From the NCBI RefSeq assembly GCF_964204865.1, contig NC_135252.1, positions 13,971,383-14,035,382 of the forward strand: a stretch of 64,000 nt of DNA, read 5' to 3'. The translations under genes were made by a program, and so were the position numbers. The notes below the pieces were generated by a model. The model saw only the letters and a list, made by a program, of their open reading frames with translations. It had not been told where the DNA came from and searched no databases. Below, piece after piece: positions 1 through 12,014 of the stretch; the stretch's first letter is position 1, and every line of letters begins with the position of its first letter. This DNA comes from Styela clava (Eukaryota; Chordata; Ascidiacea; Stolidobranchia; Styelidae).

Positions 1-230
1 GCGTGTTGCGATTCTGCGGTACGGGAAATATACGCGGACAAGATTACTCGTAAGAATTGTGATATTGTACTCGAATTTGGTATTCAAATGTTTTTTTAGT
101 AAGATTTGGTGAAATAAATTTGTTCTGCTAGTACGCTTTAAAATTATACACAAGGTGGTCCCACTTGTCACTGTACGTTTATCACGCTTGAATATGAATA
201 TGCAGATCATGCTAACTCTGAAACTTTTGC

Positions 231-727
231 GTGACCAGAAAAAACACATTACTTGGTATCATATGCACGTTCACACAATCAGAAAGAATAATTATGCCTA
301 ACTACCATTTCTGTTCCCAGGTCACAAAATACTTCAGTTATTGAAACGAAACTGTTGTTCGAATTTTTGATAGTGGGCAGCCACACAAGAGAAAATGCGT
401 AGTCGCTGATTGATCAGTTGTACAGCATCGAGCCGTGCTCTTACTCTCAATATAGTTGTGTAAAACCCATGTCCTTTTGGGTGACCAGAAAAAACACATT
501 ACTTGGTATCATATGCACGTTCACACAATCAGAAAGAATAATTATGCCTAACTACCATTTCTGTTCCCAGGTCACAAAATACTTCAGTTATTGAAACGAA
601 ACTGTTGTTCGAATTTTTGATAGTGGGCAGCCTCTCAAGAGAAAATGCGTAGTCGCTGATTGATCAGTTGTACAGCATCGAGCCGTGCTCTTACTCTCAA
701 TATAGTTGTGTAAAACCCATGTCCTTT
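231..727. repeat. Recent 250-bp tandem duplication
   Basis: Two head-to-tail copies, 231-480 and 481-727, are almost identical. I see only two substituted bases (in the segment after gggcag) and a small difference at the very end. No protein or RNA gene is recognisable in the unit. The near identity means either a very recent duplication or an assembly artefact. The antisense reading frame through the second copy has no recognisable domain. Confidence 0.9.
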
Positions 728-2314
728 GTATAAGAAAATGTAAGAATATAAGTGTCGTGGCTTGACGGTTTCGTTGTTCGGTTAGATATAAAAGTCTGCA
801 AGAGCAGGTCATTAGGCCTGGTCACGCCAACTGTTCTAAATAGGCTTTGACCCGAAGAAATTTATTTTACCGATTTATTTTACCGAAGAACATCGTGGTA
901 TAGAGAAGCATGTATTGATACATGTTAACATATTAACGTCATTCCAAATATGCGACAGCTATACTCATTGAGGTATTTATCAGCGACGGCCATTCCGTTA
1001 TTGTGAGGTGTTTGTTAGTTTCTCCAATGACATTAAGCAACATGATAGGCAACTCTGACGTCACTCCATAAGACTACAGGCAAAACATTGTATTTCATGA
1101 TACGCTCCAATGCACATATTTCTCGTCGCCTTTCGCGTCCGTTTTCCGCTCGCTTTTGCTACTCGGCGTCGTTTTTACGTGTAGTACCTGCCTTTTTGCG
1201 CCTGTAACGAAACAAAATAATCTCTATATCTAAGAAGTTTTGCTTACTTGGAAAGCTGGAGTAACAGGCAAGCTGTAAAGAGCAATTCTGGACATCATAG
1301 ACGTTTTTTTTATCAGAGAAGATTACAAACGCGATAGCGGAAAGATTTGTGTGGAACATTTTGCAGATAATGACAAAGTTCAAAGTTGGTAATTTTAATG
1401 TTTGCGCTTAATCATTGAAATTTCATTTAAAGAGGGTGTCATACAAAACTGTGCTGCGATACAATTCCATAACACAAAGTTTGCACCCATCGAACTTGCT
1501 TTTGTAGGTGAATTTATTAGACATATTACATATTCAGTTAATCGTAGGTAACATTGCTGGTACATAATGCATCGTAGATAGGTTTGTTTAAATTTAGGAA
1601 TTTAGCTCATAGCCCACTAATTAATATTATCTTCTATGCAGGAGGTTGCAGGGCTGAATTCAACTTGCAGCCTTACCGATCACCTGACGATGCTCATTTA
1701 GTTTGGCTCGAGCAAGTCTTCTTGAAATGCTTGTGTGGATGGAAACTACCTATATTTTTTGCCTTCCTCCGATTTTAGACAAATTTACTCTGAGGGATTT
1801 CGCATATAATTCTCACTGATTGTTGGCTGTTTATAATTTCTATTGATTGTGAATTCTGATTATAACAAAGAGCTGAAAATTTTTTTACCTAATTTACTGG
1901 CACCTTTTTCTTGTCAATACTCCAAGCTGAGGTAATAAACATGACAATACATTTATGTCATCTGGAAGCAAAATATGCACACTAATTAATAGTTTGGCAC
2001 ATTGAGATAATACATCATGACAGAAAATACAAGTTAAAGATATGTATGACCATCACATGGTAATTGAAATTAGAAAAAAATTAATAGGGGCTGTGGAGTA
2101 TGGAAAGTTCAAGACGAAGAAAAGAACAAATGTTCATAGCTCATGAACTCTCAATTTTGCCTCCATTGCTTTGTGAAGGCCAATATATTTCGAGTGGCTG
2201 AATTGGTTTACCTTTACGATAGCAACGATTTTGTATTTAATATAGCGAGATTATTTCAATTTAATTGAAGTGATATAATTTCCCAAAGCAATGCTTGAAT
2301 CGTCTAGAATAGAT
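728..2314. other. Intergenic, no gene recognised
   Basis: AT-rich sequence with only short frames that lack domains. Positions about 1012-1110 resemble, in inverted orientation, positions about 4730-4840 (shared core: catgttg, then ttaatgtcattgg, then tttctcc), so both are probably copies of one dispersed repeat. Confidence 0.5.
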
Positions 2315-3496
2315 CAGTGGTGTCAAACTCATGGGTTTTCGAGAGCCGCATTGCATTTTGAAAATTGTAAAAAGAGCCGCAAACAGTTTTTGATAATGTA
2401 TACTTAAAAGATATTTTTAAGATAGTTTTAGTTTGTGACATATATTGTGATGCAACTAAACAGTTATATTAAGTTTTATTATTTTCTTCAATTTCAAATG
2501 CAATTACATATTAATATTTGCATTCCACTATTATTGCAACATTTGCAAGTTACAGTATTTATTATAAAAAATCGTAAAATTCTATGTACAACCATCAAAA
2601 TCATTTTTGAACAAGCTTTGAATAAGGAAAGAATAATACATACACTAAAAATAACTTAATCTAAATATATGAACCTAAAATGAACAAAAATACTACAGTA
2701 TAAACTCAATGTTTTAATAATTACATTTGTCCTGGCGTTTGGCATCTTTTTTGTGTCACCAGCATACTAAGGCCAGTCTGAAATGATTTTATAGTACCAA
2801 CTCTAACTAACGAGGCCACATGATCATGGGTTTATCTGGATCTTTACGAATGTTTAATTAATTCCAGTAATGCAGAAAAGTTACTTTTATCATTTCATGT
2901 ATAGATCAGTAAAAAAACAAATGACAGATTTTTTCGACAAGACATTTCGCACTACATTGCGTGGCATAGGATTGCTTGAATTATTATTGATTTTTAGTAA
3001 CTAAGTCGTTGTATAATTATATTAATATACAAACACATGGAAATTTTCTGTTCGAAGTTGGTCTTCGAATTTGTCATATTGACTGCTGAGCTTATTGTGT
3101 TTTTTGATTGTATTGACGGAAATATGACAAATTAAACAATGTGCTTCAGAATTTTGTGAAGAGCGGAAATGTTACAACTCCCATTTTCTTCGAAAATGCC
3201 ACCTTCTTCATGTACTTTGCGTTTAATTTAATTACTCAAGTGTTTTATTCAAGTATTCTTTTGCTAGCTTGATGTGTATTCTTAATTGGGTCAAAATGTG
3301 GACAAAAAAATTAATATTCCTAAACTACTTTCAGTAAATTGTTTTCTGTGTGAATAATCAATTTCACTTTAGAAGGTTTGAAAAATCTATTACATTTAGA
3401 TAAAAAAAAAAAACTTCAAAAATACTATTACAATTATTGTTAAGCGTTCGAGGGCCGCACTGGAAGTTCTCTGGGGCCGCGAGTTTGAGATCCCTG
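2315..3496. mobile_element. Non-autonomous hAT-like DNA transposon, 1.2 kb
   Basis: The left end begins CAGTGGTGTCAAACTC. The right end, read on the other strand, begins CAGGGATCTCAAACTC. These are imperfect terminal inverted repeats typical of hAT elements. The flanking octamers are gaatagat on the left and gtctagat on the right (6 of 8 identical), which fits a decayed 8-bp target duplication. The interior is AT-rich with no intact transposase, although both ends carry agccgc/ggccgc-rich subterminal segments. Boundaries are inferred from the inverted repeats. Confidence 0.75.
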
Positions 3497-5966
3497 GTCT
3501 AGATTGAAGTTGTTCAAAAAATATATGATAGTATTTTATCATGAATGATGATTATACCCCTTCCGGAATTTCTTCTATAGTACTACCAAAAGTTGATGAA
3601 CCAAATATAACACAGGTGCAGTGAGGTACCCGTAATCCTCATTTCCAAAGCTGTTTTAAGTATGTCTGGCGTGTTTTGTGCCTTTTTACAAATAAGACCG
3701 CTTATGCAATCTTACACTTTGGAATTTTTAGTTATTTTCCTCAAGCCCTGCAGAATGTGGGGGCCATACACAACTCTACCGGAGGGTCAAATGTCTTTGC
3801 ATGCCTCCATAGGTTGTTTTCCTATTGCAATTTTCTATTTTCAATTGCAATATATTTCTTGGAATCACACTGTCACTGATATGTCGCCAGACTTCGGATA
3901 TCTCCCCGTCTGCTATAGTTGTCCTGTGAATAAATAATAGGAAATTGAGATTAGACGAATAGTTGAAAGTTTTGCTTTATGTCGGCTTAATTTCTTGATT
4001 GATATACTTACTATTTCTGCTATTGCCTCTTGTGCTGCAAGAGTCTCACAATGCTTAGACAGGTTTGTCCACAACTTTCACATCTGAAGAAAGAGATTTA
4101 TTAATTTTCGTTAAGAATAAATAAAGCAGTCTATATGATTCAGAATGGAAAAGCTAATAAATCCAATATCTCATGTTTTATTTAAAAAATATTTTACTGA
4201 ATTTGGTATATAAACCAACTAATAAAAGGGTTTAGTCAGAAAATTACAAGCATTCGTGGCTCCAAATACTTGAGAAATCAGACTATACAATATAGACCGG
4301 TATGAGTGAAATGTTAGGTGAACTTGTTAACACTTTGATTCAATACGCAAATAAAAGTGAATGCGTAATAGTATGTTACAATGAGCAGCAATCAACAATG
4401 AGTATATATCCTCACTGATTAAAAAAATCTAACTGGAGGTGCATGAACTATTTGAAACTATAAGGGGTAAGTAAATATGTAATTTCGGCAAATGGGCAAC
4501 TACGTGCCGTACTGAATTAATAACTTCGTAGTATTTGACAAAGGCTGGCTTTCCCACATGTACTTAACAGTGCGATGCCCGGGTGTGATATACAACAATA
4601 GTATTCACCTTACCTTTTACCGATTTCTTTTTACCCCAACTTTCAAAAATATCATTAAAATCGACAACAACTGTCAAAGCAGGCACGAACACCATTCGTG
4701 CTACGCCTTGAAAGCAGCACACATCCGCTCGTTTTCGTCTCGTCAAGTATGTGCATTGGAGCGTGCTATCGAATACGATCTTCGGACAAAAATGCCGGAG
4801 TTGCGCATCATGTTGTTTAATGTCATTGGTTTCTCCTAACTGTCCATAGATATTAAGGTGCATTGCATTGCGTGAATATTGCCAGAAGTGATATGGATAT
4901 TCAACCAACATATTGTTTAAAATATGTGAATAGTTAATCCATAATCCATAGTAATCCATAAACAGTCTGCAGTATTCATCTTTGACTCAGTTGAATGTTA
5001 TTTCCCAGCCGGAAATTCCGGCTACTGCATGGTAGCAACGGAAATGATCTGAACATTGCCCGAAGCCATAATCGAAGGCTGATATTTATCAGTGCAAATC
5101 AGAGTAAATTAACTTTCTATGTATCGGTTGTATTTTCGATTGTGTTTACGTGATCATTTGCTACTGTGTAGGAGCTGTGAGGCAACGTAGGTAGCAAAAG
5201 AAGCGAAGTAATTATGTTTGTGGTCGAATGATTTTAAACTAATCGAGCAGCGATCCATTTACTATTTCACCACAAAAATGACTGTACAGCCCTGATCGTG
5301 TCGAGAATAAGAGTTAAACTTCAAACCGACCACCCTGTGAAGACTACCGTCCGGCGATTGGACGTGAATATTGCGTGTTATCGAATTTTGCGCTTCTCAG
5401 TTTTTGTCCTGCATATTCTCTATATATATATACTATTAGATTCCGAGCAAATGTAGGAGAAATATTTTTATTAGTACTGTGTTGGGCAGGCAAAGTTCGT
5501 GGACAATAGTATGTATGCACAAAACGTTGAATGTGCGAAACGACATGACAATGACCCGGTGTTTTCCTTAGTTCAGAATTTCCTATTTTAGGTAAAACGC
5601 TTTACGATGATACTTGAGTTAATCCGTAAAATATTGGCTTGGGTTTGCTAGAAATAGAACTTGTTTTTTCATATTTTTGGCTACAGTAGAAATTGAGGAA
5701 TTCTATAGCATATCACAACTATTTCCATTACTTCTTGGAGGCTTATAAATTGTATATAGTTCGGTGATCTGAGATGACGATAAGCTTTTCATAAAATGGG
5801 ATTGTTTTTGTTATATCGCATATTTTGTTGTCAGTCATACTGGATAAATAAAATTAAATTATAAAATTAGTGGCACCGAAGATATATCGTCTTTTTTTTT
5901 AAATACTTTTATTCAATTTATTTTGCATGGTAATATTTAATACATAGGAATTTATGAAGCAAAGAC
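3497..5966. other. Intergenic region upstream of the sulfotransferase
   Basis: No coding exon could be supported. Overlapping frames on both strands at about 4558-4959 lie in a repeat that is also present, inverted, near 1.0-1.1 kb, so they are not treated as genes. Any promoter or 5' untranslated exon of the sulfotransferase would lie here, but no core promoter element is convincing. Confidence 0.4.
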
Positions 5967-8900
5967 ATGAACAAATGTGGTTTGAAAAGTCCACAGCAAG
6001 TTATTGTGCTTTTATGCGTTGCTGTATGTGTTGGATACATGATATTCGAGGCTAGAGTTCTGAAAGCTTTTAGATACCCGCAAATGCTGAGAGATTACGA
6101 TTTTGTCTCACATATAAGGAAATATACCCCGCCAAAAATCGGGCAGGACCTGAAATCGATCAAACTACGTAGCACAAACAGTGTTCAAACCCAATACGAC
6201 GGTGTCGAGTTATCCGGAGTTTTGGACGATTATGAGGCTCAAGACCAAATGCCTAAAAAGAAAATGCGAGCTGTTGTCATAGTTGCAAGTTATAGGACCG
6301 GGTCATCTTTTATTGGCCAACTTTTTAATCAACACCCTGATGTGTTTTATCTGTTTGAACCTCTATTCTTCAGTAACTGGTAAATATGATCAATTTGTTA
6401 TCGATCTTTTCTTCTGCTTTATCAATCAATGGTTACAGCAGGATTATTACGCTCGAGTGATTCATGACCTATACGTATGGCAAAAACTAATCGTGTAAAT
6501 GAGTGTTGACGATCATCGACTCACAATTTTGTTTTGAATTTTTGTTTTGATACATATTTGATGACTGCCAATAGGAGTAGAACGATTATTTCCGGTTATC
6601 CCACGTGACCGAAGTGCATAGCATTCAATTCAAATGTAGACCGAAAATATTTGTTATCCATTCAAAATATTTTTCATCCATTTACTGAAGTTACTTATTG
6701 TCACTCGGAAGGTGGAAAATTTGTCAACCGAATTTTCTCCAATATAAATATTCACCTCACCACGCTTTATATCGAATTTTTTTCAGTATTATATTATATT
6801 ACAGGCCTCGGATACAGGGTCATCCAGTTGACAAAGTGGTGGAAGATCTACTTTTATGCAAAATGAATTCTATGAGAGATGAGATACGACATGCTCATCT
6901 TGACGCATTACAAAATTTTAGAAAACAACCAACATTTATCTTGCGTAAACGCTTGAGACAGACCGAAGTTTGCATGGAAAAATCACTGTGCTTCAGGTGG
7001 GTGTGTATGTTCATAAAAATGAGTTAAACAATCTTTGCTAATATGTAATCATAGCGTAAATAATCATAGGAAGTGTAATCAATTGCGAATCACTGGTCGA
7101 CGCTGACTAACATAACATCACTGGGCTTATTTGGCCAAATTTTGTATTGTGGATATCATGAACTTTATTGCTTGTTTCCAAATAGATTCACTCATAGTTT
7201 GCAATATATTTCAAAAGATATAATTTACACTTAATATAACAATGGCAACCCGTTATTTAGAATGATAATTTGGTAAACGTTTTTTTTTTTTCAAAAATCA
7301 CGAGTTTCTTTCTATCAGTCAAGATTTTCACTTAGATCAAGTAAGATATATGGAAGCAATGCGTCTCGTACTTGAACTGTATATATTTTTAAACATTTTC
7401 ATTCAAAGTTATAATTCCACTCAATTATTCAATTCCCTGGTGATTTGCACAGATTTTGAGCCATCAAGTTTTTTTCGACGACCTTAATTAGGGTTATTAT
7501 CGAGACTGAAAACTGCCAACAACTTGAGTGGATCAATAACTAGTATAGGTCACTCACTACCATGAAGTGCCGAAGCAATTTAAATCAACGAATGGGAGCA
7601 TGCGACCCAGAATGTTTTTGTAAACAATAGAACCATTGGCATTGGTGCGTTGATCAGTGTAATCGGTCTACGCGAGACCGCATTTCACCGCGACTGTTCA
7701 TCGTTGAAAAATAAAATTTGTATCACGAGAAAGATATTCATTTTCCATGTGTTCCAGATAAATTAGGATCCAATTAAATGAGATATCGAAGGATATGGGC
7801 TCAGTGTTCAACGACCAATTCTAAGTCGATGCAGGATGTTACAGATGTTGCATCGAAAGCATTAATTCAAATTTCATAATGCCATGTGCACTTTGTCACA
7901 TGTTCTTATTGCTCGGGTCGAAGTTAATTGAGGTTGCGACCCACCCATTTCACTAACGTAACCAGAGGTACGGATAATGTTAAAAAAGCATTTAAAGATG
8001 AACTGGTTTTTGTTAGCAATCACCTCCCTTTATTATCGGTTGAATTTTTATTATAATGAATACGTATATCAACTCTCTTTTGGTCTGCGCCGTTCCGCAT
8101 ACATAAGAGACAATATAGGGCGATGCCGTTTTCGTTCAAATTAACAGATTTCTTAATAGCCATATTCTTATTCGATAGCAATTCACCCCCTTGTAGCGTG
8201 CCAAAAAATGGGACTCTAGGACAACCCTTTGTATTATAAGCTATCTATAGAAGGTGAAATACCGAATCATTTGGTTGACATAAAAGTAAAGAAGATAATT
8301 AAAGACGATAAATAAACACACAATGAAAAATTGATAGTTGTTTATTCTATTACAATAGGTTGTACATAGCCTCATGATACATTGAGCATAAAGCAACCTG
8401 AGAGTAGAAATCCATGTTGGTCAAAGATGTTATTTTCTGACCGTCGCCACCAACGAACTATCCCACCGTTGGCTTGATGAAGGTTATTAAAGCATTGTTG
8501 TTTATCAGGGGTAAAAGTAAAGCGATATGCACCAGAGAAATGTGTAGAAATGTTTCATCTACTGACTGCCAGTCATGTCCCGCTCCTTCGCCAGACATGA
8601 TGAGAAAGGCTTGCTTGAATGCTGAAGTTCGCGTGATTAAAGTCATCCGTATCGAAGATTTGATGACTTTGAAAAGGTACGAATAGCATGAACAATTACG
8701 GCATGATAATTGTTTTTCAATCATGGCTGGTAGATGTGAGATCATCGTTGGCATTGATAAAAATTCATGGGATAAATTTACTAAAAAATGATTGTTGATT
8801 TCACATCTTTAGGGCCATATCTAGCAAATGCTGACTAAATGTTTTGCTAAATTTTCAAGACAAAGAATATGAATTTTATAGTCGTCAAACTGCTACTTCA

Positions 8901-10173
8901 GGCAAATTGATTCAACGTACTTGTAACATCTTGAAGAAGCGCCTCATCAATAAGTGTAGTATTTGATTAAAAAAAGATCGCAAGCGGTCGATTAATGAGT
9001 GAGGATTTCGTCTACGGAATTAAACAATATTCACTTTTCATGTGAGGTTGCTTATTGAGTGCGGTGGAGTCATGCACAATGGTTTTCTTGACAAAATAGT
9101 ACGACAAATTGTTGCAATGTTCGATGTCTGCGTTTTGGTCGTTTGGTTTTTAGAAGTAAACGTACAGTATCACAGTTTTCTTATAACAAATAAATGGACA
9201 ATAACAAATTACACATTGGAGATATTGGGTACCATTTAAATTGTTGTTTTACCCTGAAACAGAGCATGGAACCACCCTGATATTGATTTGAAGATAATTC
9301 ATCTCGTCAGGGATCCAAGACCAACACTCCTTTCTCGACTTAGACTGCGCAGAACAGAAGCTACTGGTAAAATCGTAGAAGCAACTTGTCGAAGAAATGT
9401 ACGAATTCAAAAGCAATATTTAACGAATGAGACAGAATTTAAATGGCTGGAGGGAATCTATAAATTAGTCAGGTAAAGTGTCTTTTGATTCTGTCTGCAT
9501 GGCGTTGTTATAAATTTCTCATTCGAAATCTAAAATCACGCACGCTATAAGGTTGGCCTGGTTGGCTCGAAAATTGCCATCTCGCATTTTCTGCAATTAT
9601 TTTATTTTTTTCCTAATTCAATCTCAGCTAAATGTGATGCCCATTATGGGAAAACAAAATTTTCCGGTTTCACTACTTGTGTTATATCCATCACGATGCT
9701 ATTTTATAAGGTTATCATGCGTATGTATATTCAAATTTTTATTTTTGGTGTAAAAAATAAATATTTGCATCTCATCTTTGCTAGTTGCATATATTATTTA
9801 TTTGCCTAATTTCACCATGGCCAAGTAAACTAATTATATATATACATGTTTTACTTAAAGGTATGAAGATGTGATTGAAAATCCTCTGCTCTTTGCTGAA
9901 AAATTATATGACTTTATAAATTATGAAAGCTTCATTGTCAATTCTGAACTCAAGAAATGGGTACAAAGTAGTACAAAATCAACGGATCACAACCTTTTTG
10001 GAACAAGTAGAGATGTAAGCCAACAGAAACTCAAGTGGAGAACACAGTTGTCTATGGCAATATTAAATGACGTTCAAGAAACGTGCAAAGACATGATGTC
10101 TTTGTTTGGTTACAAATCCATTGGATCGAGAACACAGTTGTATAATTTTACAGATTCGTTACTGGTGCATTGA
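5967..10173 (+). CDS. Carbohydrate (Gal/GlcNAc/GalNAc-6-O-type) sulfotransferase, 5 exons
   Basis: Exons 5967-6379, 6805-6996, 8509-8676, 9263-9472 and 9861-10173 join in phase to give 431 aa. The product should be a type II Golgi enzyme that transfers sulfate from PAPS to sugar hydroxyls. A short cytosolic tail is followed by one membrane segment (about residues 11-27). The 5'-phosphosulfate-binding loop is [14 protein letters not shown] (about 107-120). The 3'-phosphate site is [14 protein letters not shown] (271 onward). The late RYEDV motif (328-332) is the family's usual RYEDL. Cysteines clustered in exon 3 match the conserved luminal CxxCP region. The length fits CHST1/3/7-type enzymes (about 410-490 aa), but substrate and exact paralogue cannot be told. 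The first ATG precedes the membrane anchor directly, so it is the natural start. Introns have GT-AG ends throughout. No repeat interrupts the exons. Confidence 0.9.
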
Positions 10174-10773
10174 GTGAACGCGAAAATAATTCTTTGTGAC
10201 ATAAGATTTTGGAGGTTAACACTGTGAAACACAAAATATGACGGTTCGTGCATTATGATTCAAGTTACGTTCCTCGCGTTACTACGCTTATTTGTACATG
10301 TGTCGTTGCAAATGGTATCTAATTAATATTAATGAATTGTTTGTTATGCAAGTAGGAATCGAACCCGAGATATTGATATAACGTTCATCCGCCAATCTGC
10401 TCTATTTATTATCACGACCACTGCTCACCAAACTATTTTTCTTCTGGTTACAGGTTAGTTCCGACTTAACTTTGTTAAAATTCACTGTAGTATTAAATAC
10501 AGTTCAATACGACTTTCTCAACATATAGTTTCATTTTAATGAGAGGGTTAGAGTCTGGTGACCTTTGTATTCAAATAGATACGAATCGTTTCTCACACAA
10601 ATTATTCATATCGTTCGTAAGATTACCACGTGTTGTAAGCTGTGTTTATAGCGTGCTTGATGAATTGCTTTGAGATAGCATTCGTAAACGATATTTTCAA
10701 TCTATAACAACTAGGTTAGGAACAAAAATTGCCGATTGCATTGGAAACCCCGAATTAACTGTTACAAAATTTG

Positions 10774-10779
10774 AATAAA
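10774..10779 (+). terminator. Possible polyadenylation signal
   Basis: AATAAA lies about 600 bp after the sulfotransferase stop. It is the first canonical hexamer I noticed in this orientation, but use is not shown. Confidence 0.3.
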
Positions 10780-10837
10780 GTCCCCAGTGATTTACTTTCA
10801 CGGAAACAAAAAGAGTTAAGGTACTGTATATGGCAAC

Positions 10838-11227
10838 TGTGGGCAAACCGCGGCTCAGTGGAGTTCTTATGCGGCTCTTCTCGCTACCATAAATAATTAT
10901 CCAAATTTATATTAGAGAAACTGTAGTGTAACAGTACTTTTTTTAATGCATTGAGCGGTAGAGGAATTTTTCATCCTTGATTAAAACAAATTATGTTTTT
11001 AATATTGTATATCTATGTAATAATTATCCAAGTTCAAAATATCTTCCAATATGATCTGACGTCAAGTTTCCTCCCAATATTCAACTTCAGTTTATACTAT
11101 TTTGTTCTATTTATTAATTACAATCCAAATACAACATATAACTAAAGCCGCAACGATACAGCTAAACGTCGCGCACTTTCGGGCGCTACACTCATCCGGC
11201 CCGCGGCCAATAAAGTCTGGACCCCTG
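10838..11227. mobile_element. Decayed hAT-like remnant
   Basis: The left side carries CTGTGGGCAAACCGCGGCTC. The right side, reversed, carries CAGGGGTCCAGACTTTATTG next to a ggcccgcggcc block. Both look like hAT ends, but they do not match each other and no 8-bp duplication is visible. This may be two fragments rather than one element. The rest of the gap between the sulfotransferase and the acyl-CoA oxidase holds no gene that I can see. Confidence 0.35.
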
Positions 11228-12014
11228 ACCTAAGTGGTCTGACCAAGTGTGCAGTTGGCCATGCACTAACACTGGACGTCTGCCGCCGGTGCAATCTTGC
11301 TTGTGACCGGTTTTTTACCCCGTTTTGGCACCTCATTGCCCCTTTAAGCTAAGCCTCTGCGTTGAATTCCGAATTTTAGACTTAAATGGCGATTGTCGAA
11401 ATCCAAATTCAAAAAAGGTTATTTGATTTCCACGGGATCTCGGAGACGGGGTTGAAATTTTCAACAATATGAAGACGAAAAAAAAAACGTAGCAAAGTAA
11501 TGAAGACTACAGAAGCGTGATAACCGTTTTTATTGCACTTGATTTAAGGATTATGAAATTGTATACATAACTTCAAGTTTGCCTATCTATTATTTTTGAG
11601 TTAATTATCCTAATTACACAAAATATCTAGGTGTGACAACAGTTTCCAGCGTGAAGAAATTGCATTTTCAGCATAGTCTGAATACTGCAAGAGCATGCAT
11701 AATTTTTAGTCAGTAGTACTTAATTAAGAAGAATAAATTTAATTTAATTGTACACAAATATAAAGAAAATAAATGTAACAAAATACCTTTTTGAATTAAA
11801 AGGTTTTAAATTAATGTATTGTTAATGCTGATATACTTTATAGAATTATCTGAACCATTTTCAGAATGATGACTGCATAAAATTGATGAGACAAAAATTT
11901 AAACATTGCTTCATTATTTGAAAACTTTTTTAGTAGCTAAAAGAAACAGAAGTGTAGCTTCATGATTTGGGAAACACTTTCTAGAAATGATGAATTAAAA
12001 TCTTGATAGTGCCT

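Noticed and set aside
4558..4959. Overlapping frames of 93 (+) and 131 (-) codons
   Set aside because: No domain, strong overlap on opposite strands, and the sequence is part of a repeat that recurs inverted near 1.0-1.1 kb.
6651..7027. Longer frames overlapping exon 2 of the sulfotransferase
   Set aside because: They read through the intron or use another frame. The spliced model keeps phase and family similarity.
10330..10440. tRNA-like sequence on the minus strand with a GGGTTCGATTCC B box
   Set aside because: I could not pair a 7-bp acceptor stem or a proper anticodon arm. More likely a tRNA-derived repeat fragment than a tRNA gene.
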